DNA of 64,000 nt from JAWHQP01 sp032586195 (GCA_032586195.1 JAWHQP010000009.1:1-64000); one strand, 5' to 3'. Positions 1-8,597 are shown, counted from the stretch's first letter. Notes: generated by a model not told the origin, from the sequence alone. Translations and numbers: made by a program.

Positions 1-114
1 CAATTCGGCCGCCGTACCTATACTGTCCGTCAAATCATTGACGCCGGAAAGTGTTCGATACCCATCCGATGGCTTTATGGATGTTGCTCTGTCCGTTAAA
101 GTTTTCGTCGCCAT
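1..114 (-). CDS. Partial hypothetical protein running off the window edge
   Basis: An open frame of 38 codons starts with ATG at 114 and runs leftward out of the window without a stop. An AGAGG ribosome binding site lies about 7 nt upstream of the ATG, which supports a real start. The visible N-terminus is polar (MATKTLTDRATS...) with no signal peptide or membrane segment. I do not recognise the family. A competing minus-strand frame over the same bases encodes a plausible-looking peptide but ends in a stop at about position 33, so decay of a longer gene is an alternative. Confidence 0.35.
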   Translation of the reverse strand, partial: MATKTLTDRATSIKPSDGYRTLSGVNDLTDSIGTAAEL

Positions 115-593
115 GTTTTAATCCTCTGGTATTAAAAATATTTTTCAATCTGAATTACACTAAAAATAACGCGGTAGTGTTTACAACATCATAAAATACA
201 ACCGGAATGTCAGGGTAATATAATCGGGTAATTTCCGTTTACTCTACTATGTTCATTGCCATAAAGCTAATACAAGGTTTTATTATTGTATCTCATATTA
301 AAATGCGTTTCATTCACTCACCTTGTAATAATTCGAACATCTAAAGTGAAGTCAGACATTTCATTATTTTCTCACTGCACTTTTCGGTATTTTTTCGGCG
401 GCCATTCCCGCGCCCACGTTCAATCATTACGGCTTTGACTTTTTGCGCCGCTTCCAAATTCTCTTGATCATCTTTTTTAAAGGAATATGAATAGCGACTT
501 AATCACAATAACTTGTCATCCCAAATTAACCAATTGAAACAACGGATTAGAAAAGAGATGAGCTAGTTATCTAGGACAGCCCTTAAATAAAAA
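115..593. other. Gene-poor stretch with a possible coding relic
   Basis: No convincing gene is seen here. On the minus strand an open frame spans about 344-502 (53 codons between stops, no good start); its translation is rich in Lys, Glu and Arg (contains AAQKVKAVMIERG) and looks more protein-like than chance, so it may be the remnant of a decayed gene. The rest is AT-rich and shows no tRNA, repeat or strong terminator. Confidence 0.3.
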
Positions 594-1382
594 TTAACAG
601 TTGTGACCCAATTCGGCGGAGATAAGCCGAGCCGTGTTTTTAACGGATGTGATTAATTCTTTCTTATCTTTCTGTTTCAGCTTGGCGGTGGAAAGAGAAA
701 GGGAAAGCGCGTACCGTACTTTATTGTGGATGTCGAAAATAGGGCAGGCAAAGCAGGTAATGCCGAATTCGTTTTCCTCATTATCAACGGCAAAACCCTG
801 TTTTCTGATTTTTTCCAATTCCTGTTTCATGTCCGGCAGTGTGGTAATCGTGTTGGGAGTAAGCTGCATAAAGAGACTGCTTTGATCATGCCAGTATCGA
901 TCCACATATTCCTCCGCTGCATAGGCAAGAAAAATCTTCCCCATGGCCGAACAGTAAAGCTGTAACTGTTGGCCGATATAGGAACGGGTGCGCATAATGC
1001 CCGCCAGCGGTTCCAGTTTATTCAGCATGATCGCGTGATGACCTTCCTGCATTGAAAAGTTGATGGTTTCCCCGGTTTCAAGATTCAGTTGCTCCAAGTG
1101 CGGTGCTGAAATCGAGAGAATATTCAAGGAAGACAGTGTTTTTTGTCCGATGGAAAGGCACTTTGTGGTTAGCCGGTATGAACCGTTGCTATTGGACGGT
1201 TGCACGAATCCGCAGGACTGCAGGGTTTGCAACATACGATGTGCCGTACTTTTATTCAGTTCCGACAGTTCCGCGATTTTGGCTAACGGGCAACCGTTGG
1301 GAAAATCACTTAATATCTGTAGCAACGATAATCCTTTAATTAGACTTTGATTGGTGGATTGCTGATTCTTTTCTATCTTCAT
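594..1382 (-). CDS. yiaJ: IclR-family transcriptional regulator (YiaJ-like)
   Basis: A 262-residue IclR-family regulator. An N-terminal winged helix-turn-helix (about residues 14-75; LAKIAELSELNKSTAHRML is the typical recognition region) is followed by the IclR effector domain (about 85-260, with FACPIFD near the end). It is divergent from dlgD and the yia TRAP transporter genes, the same arrangement as E. coli yiaJ, the repressor of yiaKLMNOPQRS. By analogy it should repress the diketogulonate genes and respond to a sugar-acid ligand. A perfect uptake signal (1096-1104) lies inside the coding region. The family is certain; orthology to YiaJ rests on context and general similarity. Confidence 0.85.
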   Translation of the reverse strand: MKIEKNQQSTNQSLIKGLSLLQILSDFPNGCPLAKIAELSELNKSTAHRMLQTLQSCGFVQPSNSNGSYRLTTKCLSIGQKTLSSLNILSISAPHLEQLNLETGETINFSMQEGHHAIMLNKLEPLAGIMRTRSYIGQQLQLYCSAMGKIFLAYAAEEYVDRYWHDQSSLFMQLTPNTITTLPDMKQELEKIRKQGFAVDNEENEFGITCFACPIFDIHNKVRYALSLSLSTAKLKQKDKKELITSVKNTARLISAELGHNC

Positions 1383-1411
1383 TCCTATATTCTTCCTTAG
1401 GTTTATTAATG

Positions 1412-1452
1412 TTTGTTTATTATTTTAGGCGACAACTCAAACAATAAACAAA
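1412..1452. promoter_or_regulatory. Inverted repeat, candidate IclR-type operator
   Basis: Arms TTTGTTTATT (1412-1421) and AATAAACAAA (1443-1452) are perfect 10-bp complements separated by 21 bp in the regulator/dlgD intergenic region. IclR-family proteins bind inverted repeats, so this is the best candidate for the repressor site; binding is inferred. Confidence 0.4.
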
Positions 1453-1463
1453 TCCTATTATCA

Positions 1464-1518
1464 AAATGAGATCTGGATCACAAATTCAGAAAAAATAATA
1501 TAACTATATGATTATACT
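1464..1518 (+). promoter_or_regulatory. Candidate CRP site and promoter of the dlgD operon
   Basis: The core TGAGA-N6-TCACA (1467-1482), flanked by AAA and ATT, matches the CRP consensus at 9 of 10 core bases. Overlapping -10 candidates TATATG (1505), TATGAT (1507-1512) and TATACT (1513-1518) follow. With the more upstream -10 the CRP centre (1474.5) lies at about -42, a class II position. The exact start site is not resolved. Confidence 0.55.
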
Positions 1519-1619
1519 GTTTTTTTATCTTCCCGATATATTTGCTTATCCGGATTGTTAAAATTATAATAATTGAAACGGTATTTCACAATATGAAATT
1601 TATATTAATGGAGATTATT

Positions 1620-2606
1620 ATGAGAGTCAGTTATTCAGAATTAAAAAGTGAATTCAAACGTGTTCTTCTCGCCAGAGGCGTGAAAGAAGAAATTGCCGAA
1701 GATTGTGCCTCAATGTTTGCAGATACCACGCAGGACGGCGTGTATTCGCACGGTGTGAATCGTTTTCCTCGTTTTATTCAGCAGCTTGAGCACGGCGATA
1801 TTGATCCGAACGCCAAACCGACCAAAGTGCTTTCCCTCGGCGCGATCGAACAGTGGGACGCACATCAGGCAATCGGTAATCTAACCGCCCGTGAAATGAT
1901 GAATCGTGCGATGGAAATTGCCGATCAGTACGGTATCGGCGTGGTGGCCCTTAAAAATGCAAACCATTGGATGCGCGGCGGCGGTTATGGCTATCAGGCG
2001 GCGGAGAAAGGTTATATCGGTATCTGCTGGACTAATGCCTTAGCCGTTATGCCGCCTTGGGGTGCGAAGGAATGCCGCATCGGTACCAACCCGTTAATTA
2101 TCGCCGTACCGAGTAACCCGATTACCATGGTGGATATGTCTTGCTCTATGTATTCGTACGGTATGCTTGAAGTGCACCGTTTAGCGGGTCGTCAGACCTT
2201 TGTGGATGCCGGGTTTGATGATGAAGGTCATTTAACCAAAGACCCGGCCACGGTGGAAAAAAACCGCCGTCTGCTGCCTATGGGATATTGGAAAGGGTCA
2301 GGCTTATCAATCGTGTTAGATATGATTGCCACCCTGCTTTCCAACGGTTTATCCGTGCCTGACGTAACAGAAACCAAAGACGATGAATACTGCGTTTCCC
2401 AAGTGTTTATCGCCGTTGAAGTGGATCGTTTAATCGACGGTAAAACCAAAGAAGAAAAACTGAATCGCATCATGGATTATGTAAAAACCGCCGAACGTGC
2501 CGACCCGAATGTGGAAATTCGTTTACCGGGGCATGAGTTCGTTACATTGAAAGCGGACAATGTGGCAATGGTATTCCGGTGGATGAAACCGTTTGGGAAA
2601 AATTAA
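1620..2606 (+). CDS. dlgD: 2,3-diketo-L-gulonate reductase (YiaK), frameshifted near the C-terminus
   Basis: NADH-dependent reductase of the LDH2/MDH2 family that converts 2,3-diketo-L-gulonate to 3-keto-L-gulonate. The ATG at 1620 has a GGAG box 7 nt upstream and gives the family N-terminus; the in-frame extension back to 1542 is not needed. The SHGVNRF motif places the conserved catalytic His at residue 44. The protein matches E. coli YiaK throughout until about residue 313, where the frame changes: the annotated frame ends in an unrelated 15-residue tail, while the neighbouring frame encodes the expected tail (GNGIPVDETVWEKLKSL) and stops at 2615-2617. Restoring one base near 2559-2565 gives 332 residues, the E. 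coli length. Either a real 1-nt deletion or a sequence error. First gene of the yia-type operon. Confidence 0.85.
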   Translation: MRVSYSELKSEFKRVLLARGVKEEIAEDCASMFADTTQDGVYSHGVNRFPRFIQQLEHGDIDPNAKPTKVLSLGAIEQWDAHQAIGNLTAREMMNRAMEIADQYGIGVVALKNANHWMRGGGYGYQAAEKGYIGICWTNALAVMPPWGAKECRIGTNPLIIAVPSNPITMVDMSCSMYSYGMLEVHRLAGRQTFVDAGFDDEGHLTKDPATVEKNRRLLPMGYWKGSGLSIVLDMIATLLSNGLSVPDVTETKDDEYCVSQVFIAVEVDRLIDGKTKEEKLNRIMDYVKTAERADPNVEIRLPGHEFVTLKADNVAMVFRWMKPFGKN

Positions 2607-2635
2607 AATCCTTATAAGGTGAGAAGGAGTACGGC

Positions 2636-3100
2636 ATGTTTTTCGGACATATTAAGCGGGTGGAGATGAACTTGTATCCTCCCGCGATTCAAAAAGCACT
2701 GAAATTTTTACAGGAAACCGATTTCGATAAGCTTGATACGGGCGTTTACGAAATTGAGGGAAGAAAAATTTACGCTCAGGTTTTAGATTTACAGACCAAG
2801 GCAAAACATGACAATCTTCCTGAAGTGCACCGCGATTATCTGGATGTTCAGTATTTGCACAGTGGTTTTGAATTAATCGGAACAGTGGTGGATCAGGGAC
2901 AGAATACAGTGGCGCAGGCATATAATCCTGAGCGGGATATTTTGTTCTATGAAAACGTACGGAATGAATCCATGTTAGTAATGCGTCCGGGAAACTTTGC
3001 CGTGTTTTTCCCTTCTGATGTACACCGACCGGCCTGTATTGACGGCAAAGCAACGGCTATTCGCAAGATTGTTGTAAAAATTGCTACAAGTAAGTTGTAG
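2636..3100 (+). CDS. yiaL: YiaL/TabA family (DUF386) protein
   Basis: A 154-residue member of the YhcH/YjgK/YiaL family (DUF386), small cupin-fold proteins found in sugar-acid operons; some relatives act as sugar anomerases or sugar-phosphate processing proteins, but the exact reaction of YiaL is not established. EVHRDYLDVQYL and the C-terminal DVHRP...EIRKIVVKVA-type block are typical. The ATG at 2636 is preceded by AAGGAG. It lies 18 bp after the restored dlgD stop and 15 bp before yiaM, so it is co-transcribed with both. Confidence 0.85.
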   Translation: MFFGHIKRVEMNLYPPAIQKALKFLQETDFDKLDTGVYEIEGRKIYAQVLDLQTKAKHDNLPEVHRDYLDVQYLHSGFELIGTVVDQGQNTVAQAYNPERDILFYENVRNESMLVMRPGNFAVFFPSDVHRPACIDGKATAIRKIVVKIATSKL

Positions 3101-3115
3101 CTCAAGGAGATCATT

Positions 3116-3598
3116 ATGCATCATTTCGTTCGTTATGTTGGAAAATTACTTGAAGTGACCTCCGTTGCAATGCTGGCGGTGATGGCTTGTTTGGTTTTCC
3201 TTAATGTTGTGCTCCGTTACGCGTTTAATACCAGTTTCACTATGACTGAAGAACTATCCCGTTATTTATTTGTATGGGTGACTTTCCTGGCTGCCGTTCT
3301 GGCGTTTAATGAAAACGGTCATGTGAACGTGTCTGTGCTGGTAGATAAGCTGTCTCCGCTAAAACGAAAAATCCTTTCTATTATTACCGATGGCATCATG
3401 CTTTATTGCTGCTACCTTATTTTTATCGGCAGCTATGATCAAATGACATTGAATATGAGCAATTACTCACCGATTTCAGGTATTCCCACGGGAGTTAATT
3501 TTCTTGCCAGTGTTATTATGAGTGTGCTTATCGGTATTTTATTACTTGTCCGTTTGATTGCTTCATTCACTCATATCGTAAAAGGAGAAGCAGCATGA
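3116..3598 (+). CDS. yiaM: TRAP transporter small permease (DctQ/YiaM)
   Basis: 160 residues with four predicted membrane segments (about 16-36, 50-68, 88-107, 130-150), the DctQ layout. Residues RYAFNTSFTMTEELSRYLFV match the conserved N-terminal half of DctQ proteins. With YiaN and YiaO it forms a sodium-dependent TRAP transporter; the E. coli orthologue takes up 2,3-diketo-L-gulonate. A strong AAGGAG site precedes the ATG. The stop overlaps the yiaN start by 4 bp (ATGA), indicating translational coupling. Confidence 0.9.
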   Translation: MHHFVRYVGKLLEVTSVAMLAVMACLVFLNVVLRYAFNTSFTMTEELSRYLFVWVTFLAAVLAFNENGHVNVSVLVDKLSPLKRKILSIITDGIMLYCCYLIFIGSYDQMTLNMSNYSPISGIPTGVNFLASVIMSVLIGILLLVRLIASFTHIVKGEAA

Positions 3599-4875
3599 CT
3601 ATTGCAATTTTCCTCTGTGTATTACTGGGTTCCATTGCGCTTGGTATTCCGGTTGCGTTCTCTTTAATTGTCTGTTCCGTGGCATTAATGCTGCACCTTG
3701 ATATGTTTGATCCGCAGATTCTGGCTCAGAACCTGGTGAGCGGTGCGGACAGCTTTTCTCTATTGGCGATTCCATTCTTTATTCTTGCGGGCGAACTCAT
3801 GAATGAAGGCGGTTTATCCAAACGAATTATTGATCTGCCGATGAAGCTGGTCGGACATAAACGCGGCGGATTAGGTTTTGTTGCCATTATCGCCGCGATG
3901 ATTATGGCGAGCTTGTCCGGATCCGCGGTGGCGGATACCGCGGCGGTAGCCGCCATGTTGATTCCGATGATGAAAACCACGGGTTATCCGGTGGAACGTT
4001 CGGCCGGCTTGATCGGGGCCGCAGGTATTATCGCCCCGATTATTCCGCCTTCAATTCCGTTTATTATCTTTGGGGTTGCCAGCGGTGTTTCCATTACCAA
4101 ATTATTTATGGCCGGTATTTTCCCCGGTATTTTTATGGGCTGTTGTTTGGGATTACTATGGTGGTGGCAGGCAAAACGTCTTAACCTCATGACCTTCTCT
4201 AAAGCAACCAAGCAAGAACTTTGTTATTCCTTCAAAAACAGTGTATGGGCGTTGTTACTTCCGGTCATTATTATCGGCGGTTTCCGCTTGGGTATCTTCA
4301 CTCCGACCGAAGCCGGTGCCGTGGCAGCGTTTTATGCTTTGATCGTATCAATGTTTGTTTATCGTGAACTTAAATTTAAACAGCTGTACAGCGTCTTTTT
4401 AGCTGCCGCGAAAACCACCTCAGTGGTGATGTTATTAGTTGCCGCCGCCCAAGTTTCCGGCTGGCTGATTACCATTGCCGAACTGCCGCAAATGATTACC
4501 GACCTGTTAGAGCCGCTTATTGATTCACCGACATTATTATTGCTGGTCATCATGGCCGCGGTCTTTATCGTCGGTATGGTAATGGACTTAACCCCGACCG
4601 TTTTAATCCTCACGCCAGTGCTTATGCCTTTGGTCGAAGAAGCGGGTATCGACCCTGTGTATTTCGGTGTGCTGTTTATTCTGAACACTTCTATCGGTTT
4701 AATCACACCGCCAATCGGCAATGTATTGAATGTGATTACCGGTGTGTCAAAACTGCCGTTTGATCAGGCGGCGAAAGGCATCTTCCCCTATATGCTGATG
4801 TTGCTTGCGCTGTTGTTGGTCTTTGTGTTCTTCCCGTCATTAATCTTAACCCCACTTAGTTGGTTACAACCTTAA
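3595..4875 (+). CDS. yiaN: TRAP transporter large permease (DctM/YiaN)
   Basis: 426 residues, very hydrophobic, with the usual DctM complement of about 11-13 membrane helices and the typical motifs PFFILAGELMNEGG, GSAVADTAAVAAMLIP and IIAPIIPPSIPFIIFG. It forms the ion-coupled transport channel of the diketogulonate TRAP system. It starts inside the yiaM stop codon (ATGA) and ends 13 bp before yiaO. Confidence 0.93.
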   Translation: MTIAIFLCVLLGSIALGIPVAFSLIVCSVALMLHLDMFDPQILAQNLVSGADSFSLLAIPFFILAGELMNEGGLSKRIIDLPMKLVGHKRGGLGFVAIIAAMIMASLSGSAVADTAAVAAMLIPMMKTTGYPVERSAGLIGAAGIIAPIIPPSIPFIIFGVASGVSITKLFMAGIFPGIFMGCCLGLLWWWQAKRLNLMTFSKATKQELCYSFKNSVWALLLPVIIIGGFRLGIFTPTEAGAVAAFYALIVSMFVYRELKFKQLYSVFLAAAKTTSVVMLLVAAAQVSGWLITIAELPQMITDLLEPLIDSPTLLLLVIMAAVFIVGMVMDLTPTVLILTPVLMPLVEEAGIDPVYFGVLFILNTSIGLITPPIGNVLNVITGVSKLPFDQAAKGIFPYMLMLLALLLVFVFFPSLILTPLSWLQP

Positions 4876-4888
4876 TCAGGAGTAAATT

Positions 4889-5869
4889 ATGAAAAAATTA
4901 ACCGCGATTTTTGCCGGCCTTACATTAATTGTCGCTGCCGTATCGGCTCATGCTGCCACCAGCTTACGTTTCGGCTATGAGGCCCCACGTACGGATACCC
5001 AACATGCCGCGGCAAAAAAATTCAGTGAATTACTAAAAGAAAAAAGCAAAGGAGAAATTAAACTTACTTTATTCCCCGACAGCACACTGGGTAACGCACA
5101 ACAAATGATCAGCGGAGTGCGAGGCGGTACCATTGACATTGAAATGTCCGGTTCTCCGAATTTCAGCGGATTGGTATCCAACTTAAACGTAATCGACATT
5201 CCGTTTATCTTTCGTGACAAAGCCCATGCTTATCGCGTGCTGGACGGTGAAATCGGTCAGAGTTTGTTAAATGAATTGGAAGCGAAAGGCTTAAAAGGCC
5301 TGGGTTTTTGGGAAGTAGGCTTCCGTTCCATCACTAACTCCAAACACCCGATTACCTCGCCGGCGGACGTAAAAGGGCTGAAGATCCGTACCAACCAGAA
5401 TCCAATGTATGTAGAGGCCTTCAAACTGCTGGGTGCCAACCCGGTACCAATGCCGTTATCCGAACTTTACACCGCGCTTGAAACCCGCGCGGTAGATGCG
5501 CAGGAACATCCAATCGGCATCGTGTGGTCGTCTAAATTATACGAAGTGCAAAAATATCTCAGCCTGACCAACCACGGCTACACTCCGTTACTGGTGGTAA
5601 TGAACAAACAAAAATTTGACAGCCTATCTCCTGAGCTGCAAAAAGCCGTGTTAGACTCTGCCAAAGAGGCGGGTGCCTATCAACGTCAATTAAATGAAGA
5701 AAAGGATCAGGAGGCTCTCGATAAAATGAGAAAAGCGGGCATGGAAATCATCGAAAAAGTGGATACCAAACCGTTCCGCGATATCGTAGAAAAACCTGTG
5801 CGTGCATTATTCATTAAAAACAATGGTGACGCTTTATTGAAAGCCGTTGACGCAGCTGCGGAACAATAA
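4889..5869 (+). CDS. yiaO: TRAP substrate-binding protein (DctP/YiaO)
   Basis: 326-residue periplasmic binding protein. A signal peptide of about 22 residues (MKKLTAIFAGL...SAHA) is followed by the DctP fold. The region LKIRTNQNPMYVEAFKLLGA contains the conserved Arg that binds the substrate carboxylate in DctP proteins; TALETRAVDAQEHP is also typical. It delivers the sugar acid (by homology 2,3-diketo-L-gulonate) to YiaMN. A hairpin follows directly, before lyxK. Confidence 0.92.
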   Translation: MKKLTAIFAGLTLIVAAVSAHAATSLRFGYEAPRTDTQHAAAKKFSELLKEKSKGEIKLTLFPDSTLGNAQQMISGVRGGTIDIEMSGSPNFSGLVSNLNVIDIPFIFRDKAHAYRVLDGEIGQSLLNELEAKGLKGLGFWEVGFRSITNSKHPITSPADVKGLKIRTNQNPMYVEAFKLLGANPVPMPLSELYTALETRAVDAQEHPIGIVWSSKLYEVQKYLSLTNHGYTPLLVVMNKQKFDSLSPELQKAVLDSAKEAGAYQRQLNEEKDQEALDKMRKAGMEIIEKVDTKPFRDIVEKPVRALFIKNNGDALLKAVDAAAEQ

Positions 5870-5880
5870 TCCGTTACAAT

Positions 5881-5907
5881 AAAAGATGAGGTCGGCCCTC
5901 ATCTTTT
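5881..5907 (+). terminator. Intrinsic terminator-like hairpin between yiaO and lyxK
   Basis: AAAAGATGAGG pairs with CCTCATCTTTT across a short loop and is followed by a T-run. It sits 11 bp after the yiaO stop and about 60 bp before lyxK. It could stabilise the upstream mRNA end and lower kinase expression relative to the transporter, or separate lyxK into its own unit. Confidence 0.7.
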
Positions 5908-5965
5908 TGCTTCTTTATCACAAATGGCGTGAGGACGGCTGGACCTCAATAATGTAGGAGTAAAT

Positions 5966-7444
5966 ATGAGCTTTTGGCTTGGCATTGACTGTGGTGGAAC
6001 TTTCATAAAAGCGGGCATCTATGATGAACAGGGGAAAGAATACGGTTCTTTCCGCCAAAATTTAACGGTAGTTAGCGATAAGCCGGGTTGGGCGGAACGC
6101 GATCCCGAAGCGTTGTGGAACAGCTGTGCGGCCGTTATCAGAGGCGTTCTGGCACGAACCGGTATCGCCGCTCCGCTCATTAAAGGGGCGGGCATATCGG
6201 CACAGGGCAAGGGTTTATTTTTACTGGATAAACAGGGCAACACGTTGGGCAGAGGTATTCTCTCTTCTGATCAACGTTCTCTTGCCATTGTCAAACAATG
6301 GCAGCAGGAAAAAATTCCCGAACGGCTTTATCTGATCACGCGGCAAACCTTATGGACAGGGCACCCCGTGTCCATTTTGTGTTGGTTAAAGGAAAACGAT
6401 AAGGCACGTTACCGGAATATCGGGGCGGTTTTGATGTCTCACGATTACTTGCGTTTCCGGTTAACCGGCAGCGTAAACTGTGAAGAAACCAATATTTCGG
6501 AATCCAACTTATATAATATGGCTCAGGGCGACTATGACCCGCAACTCGCCGAATTGTTAAAAATTCCCGAAATCAGCACCGCACTTCCGCCGATTGTGGG
6601 TTCCTCTGAAATCGCCGGCTATATTACCGAACAGGCGGCCCGGCAAACGGGGCTATCCGTGGGCATGCCGGTGGTCGGCGGCTTGTTTGATGTGGTATCC
6701 ACCGCGCTTTGTGCCGGTCTGGATGATGAAACGAAACTCAATGCCGTGTTGGGTACATGGTCGGTGGTCAGCGGTATCACAAAGCATATTGATGCAAACC
6801 AGCGGCTCCCTTTCGTTTATGGCAGATATGCTCAGACGGGTAAATTTATCGTGCATGAAGCCAGCCCGACTTCGGCGGCAAATCTCGAATGGTTCGTAAA
6901 ACAATGGGGCATGACCGATTACCGGGAAATCAACGATCTGGTGGCGGCGTTGCCGAAGGCGGACAGCTCGGTCTTCTTCGTGCCGTTTTTATACGGTTCC
7001 AATGCGGGGCTGGGCATGCAGGCGGGATTTTACGGCATTCAGTCGCTACACCACAAGGCTCATCTGCTGCAAGCGATTTTTGAGGGCGTCATGTTCAGTT
7101 TAATGACTCATTTAGAACGTATGCTGATTCGTTTCCCTGATACTAAGGTGCTGCGTGTTACCGGCGGCCCGGCGAAATCAGAAATCTGGCTGCAAATGCT
7201 TGCCGATCTGAGCGGGCTTACCGTCGAAGTGCCGCAAATTGAAGAGACCGGCTGCTATGGGGCGGCACTTATGGCAATGATTGGCAACGGCGTGGGCAGC
7301 TCGGTACTGAATTCTTCCCCCGATAAAAACCTCGTCACCATTCAACCAAACCGTTCAATGCACGAAAAATATCAGCAAAAGTACGCCCGCTATAAATTAC
7401 TGGTAAGTCATTTGCAGGCGTTTAATCGGGAGATTATGCAATAA
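5966..7444 (+). CDS. lyxK: L-xylulose/3-keto-L-gulonate kinase (FGGY family)
   Basis: 492-residue FGGY sugar kinase closely resembling E. coli LyxK (YiaP). The phosphate-binding motif GIDCGGTFIKAGIYD is at the N-terminus; GKGLFLLD, the TLWTGHPVS block and the C-terminal TGGPAKSEIWLQMLAD (ATP-binding FGGY region) follow. It phosphorylates L-xylulose or 3-keto-L-gulonate, the step after DlgD. A GGAG site precedes the ATG. In E. coli and H. influenzae this gene is followed by sgbH, sgbU and sgbE; here the operon ends and the next gene is the convergent ridA. Confidence 0.9.
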   Translation: MSFWLGIDCGGTFIKAGIYDEQGKEYGSFRQNLTVVSDKPGWAERDPEALWNSCAAVIRGVLARTGIAAPLIKGAGISAQGKGLFLLDKQGNTLGRGILSSDQRSLAIVKQWQQEKIPERLYLITRQTLWTGHPVSILCWLKENDKARYRNIGAVLMSHDYLRFRLTGSVNCEETNISESNLYNMAQGDYDPQLAELLKIPEISTALPPIVGSSEIAGYITEQAARQTGLSVGMPVVGGLFDVVSTALCAGLDDETKLNAVLGTWSVVSGITKHIDANQRLPFVYGRYAQTGKFIVHEASPTSAANLEWFVKQWGMTDYREINDLVAALPKADSSVFFVPFLYGSNAGLGMQAGFYGIQSLHHKAHLLQAIFEGVMFSLMTHLERMLIRFPDTKVLRVTGGPAKSEIWLQMLADLSGLTVEVPQIEETGCYGAALMAMIGNGVGSSVLNSSPDKNLVTIQPNRSMHEKYQQKYARYKLLVSHLQAFNREIMQ

Positions 7445-7495
7445 AGATAAATTCCTCTCTTCCATAAGCGGTAGAGAGAAATTGACTTGGAAACA

Positions 7496-7885
7496 TTATT
7501 TTCTTACCGCGATCGCCTCGATTTCCAGTCCGACATCTTTCGGCAGGCGAGCCACTTCCACGCAGGAACGGGCGGGGAAATTCGGGTGATTGTTTTCTTT
7601 GAAAAAGCGTTCATATTCCGCATTCACCGCAGCGAAATCATTTAAATCCTTCACAAATACCGTCGTTTTCACGACATCCGCCACCACAAGCCCTGCCTGT
7701 TCAATAATCGCTTTAATGTTTTCTAAAGATTGGCGGGCTTGTGCGGTAATCTCGGCCGGCACCTCGCCTGTGGAGGGATTAACCGGAATCTGACCCGAAG
7801 TGAACACCAAATTGCCTAAATCCACCGCTTGCACATAAGGGCCGATAGCCGCCGGAGCGTTGTTGCTATGAATAATTTTTGTCAT
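7496..7885 (-). CDS. ridA: RidA family reactive intermediate/imine deaminase
   Basis: 129-residue YjgF/YER057c/UK114 protein. RidA hydrolyses reactive 2-aminoacrylate and related enamines from PLP enzymes such as threonine dehydratase, protecting IlvE and other targets. The C-terminal PARSCVEVARLPKDV contains the catalytic Arg of the family, and VFTSGQIPV is the typical N-terminal strand. AAGGA precedes the ATG. Convergent with lyxK (51 bp apart) and divergent from ppa. Confidence 0.92.
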   Translation of the reverse strand: MTKIIHSNNAPAAIGPYVQAVDLGNLVFTSGQIPVNPSTGEVPAEITAQARQSLENIKAIIEQAGLVVADVVKTTVFVKDLNDFAAVNAEYERFFKENNHPNFPARSCVEVARLPKDVGLEIEAIAVRK

Positions 7886-8013
7886 TGTGTTTTCCTTCTC
7901 TACGTATGAATAAACACATTCATTTTACACGCCGCATCAACAATTACAAACGAATTGTGCGGTGGCACCAAAGTGCGGTGTCATATTTCGGAGTTTTTCG
8001 CTTTCCGCATGGA

Positions 8014-8025
8014 CTGTGCTATACT
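8014..8025 (+). promoter_or_regulatory. Probable extended -10 promoter of ppa
   Basis: TGTGCTATACT: TGn followed by TATACT at 8020-8025, about 39 bp before the ppa ATG. No good -35 is visible, as is common for extended -10 promoters. An uptake signal (7971-7979) lies just upstream. Confidence 0.5.
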
Positions 8026-8063
8026 TCAGACCCTATTCAAACACTCTCAATAAAGGAATCATT

Positions 8064-8597
8064 ATGGCTGATTTTAACAAAATTCTTACCCCGGGCGATG
8101 TTGACGCAGGTATCATCAATGTAGTAAACGAAATTCCTGAAGGCAGCTGCCACAAAATCGAATGGAACCGCAAAGTTGCGGCATTCCAATTAGACCGCGT
8201 AGAGCCAAAAGTCTTTGCCAAACCGACCAACTACGGTTTTATTCCGCAAACTTTGGATGAAGACGGCGATGAACTGGACGTGCTGTTAATCACCCGCGAA
8301 CCGTTAACCACCGGTGTTTTCCTGGAAGCCCGCGTGCTTGGTGTAATGAAATTCGTGGATGACGGCGAAGTGGACGATAAAATCGTTTGCGTGCCGGCTG
8401 ACGATCGCAACACAGGTAATGCCTATAAAACCTTGGCGGATTTACCGGCTCAATTAATCAAACAAATCGAATTCCATTTCAACAACTACAAAGCGCTGAA
8501 AAAACCGGGCACCACCAAAGTGGTCTCCTGGGGCGATGCGGAAGAAGCGAAAGCCGTTATCCGTGAATCTATCAAGCGTTGGAATGAACAAGCGTAA
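8064..8597 (+). CDS. ppa: Inorganic pyrophosphatase (family I)
   Basis: 177-residue cytoplasmic enzyme that hydrolyses pyrophosphate to two phosphates, pulling biosynthetic reactions forward; it forms hexamers in enterobacteria. The metal-binding motif DEDGDELDVLL is present, with the family core EWNRKVAAF...VEPKVFAKPTNYGFIP. The ATG at 8064 is preceded by AAAGGAATC and gives the E. coli-like length; the in-frame extension to 7962 crosses the promoter and is rejected. Confidence 0.96.
   Translation: MADFNKILTPGDVDAGIINVVNEIPEGSCHKIEWNRKVAAFQLDRVEPKVFAKPTNYGFIPQTLDEDGDELDVLLITREPLTTGVFLEARVLGVMKFVDDGEVDDKIVCVPADDRNTGNAYKTLADLPAQLIKQIEFHFNNYKALKKPGTTKVVSWGDAEEAKAVIRESIKRWNEQA

Noticed and set aside
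2652..3053. Antisense ORF opposite yiaL
   Set aside because: yiaL is a clear family member in operon context; the opposite frame has no start signal or similarity.
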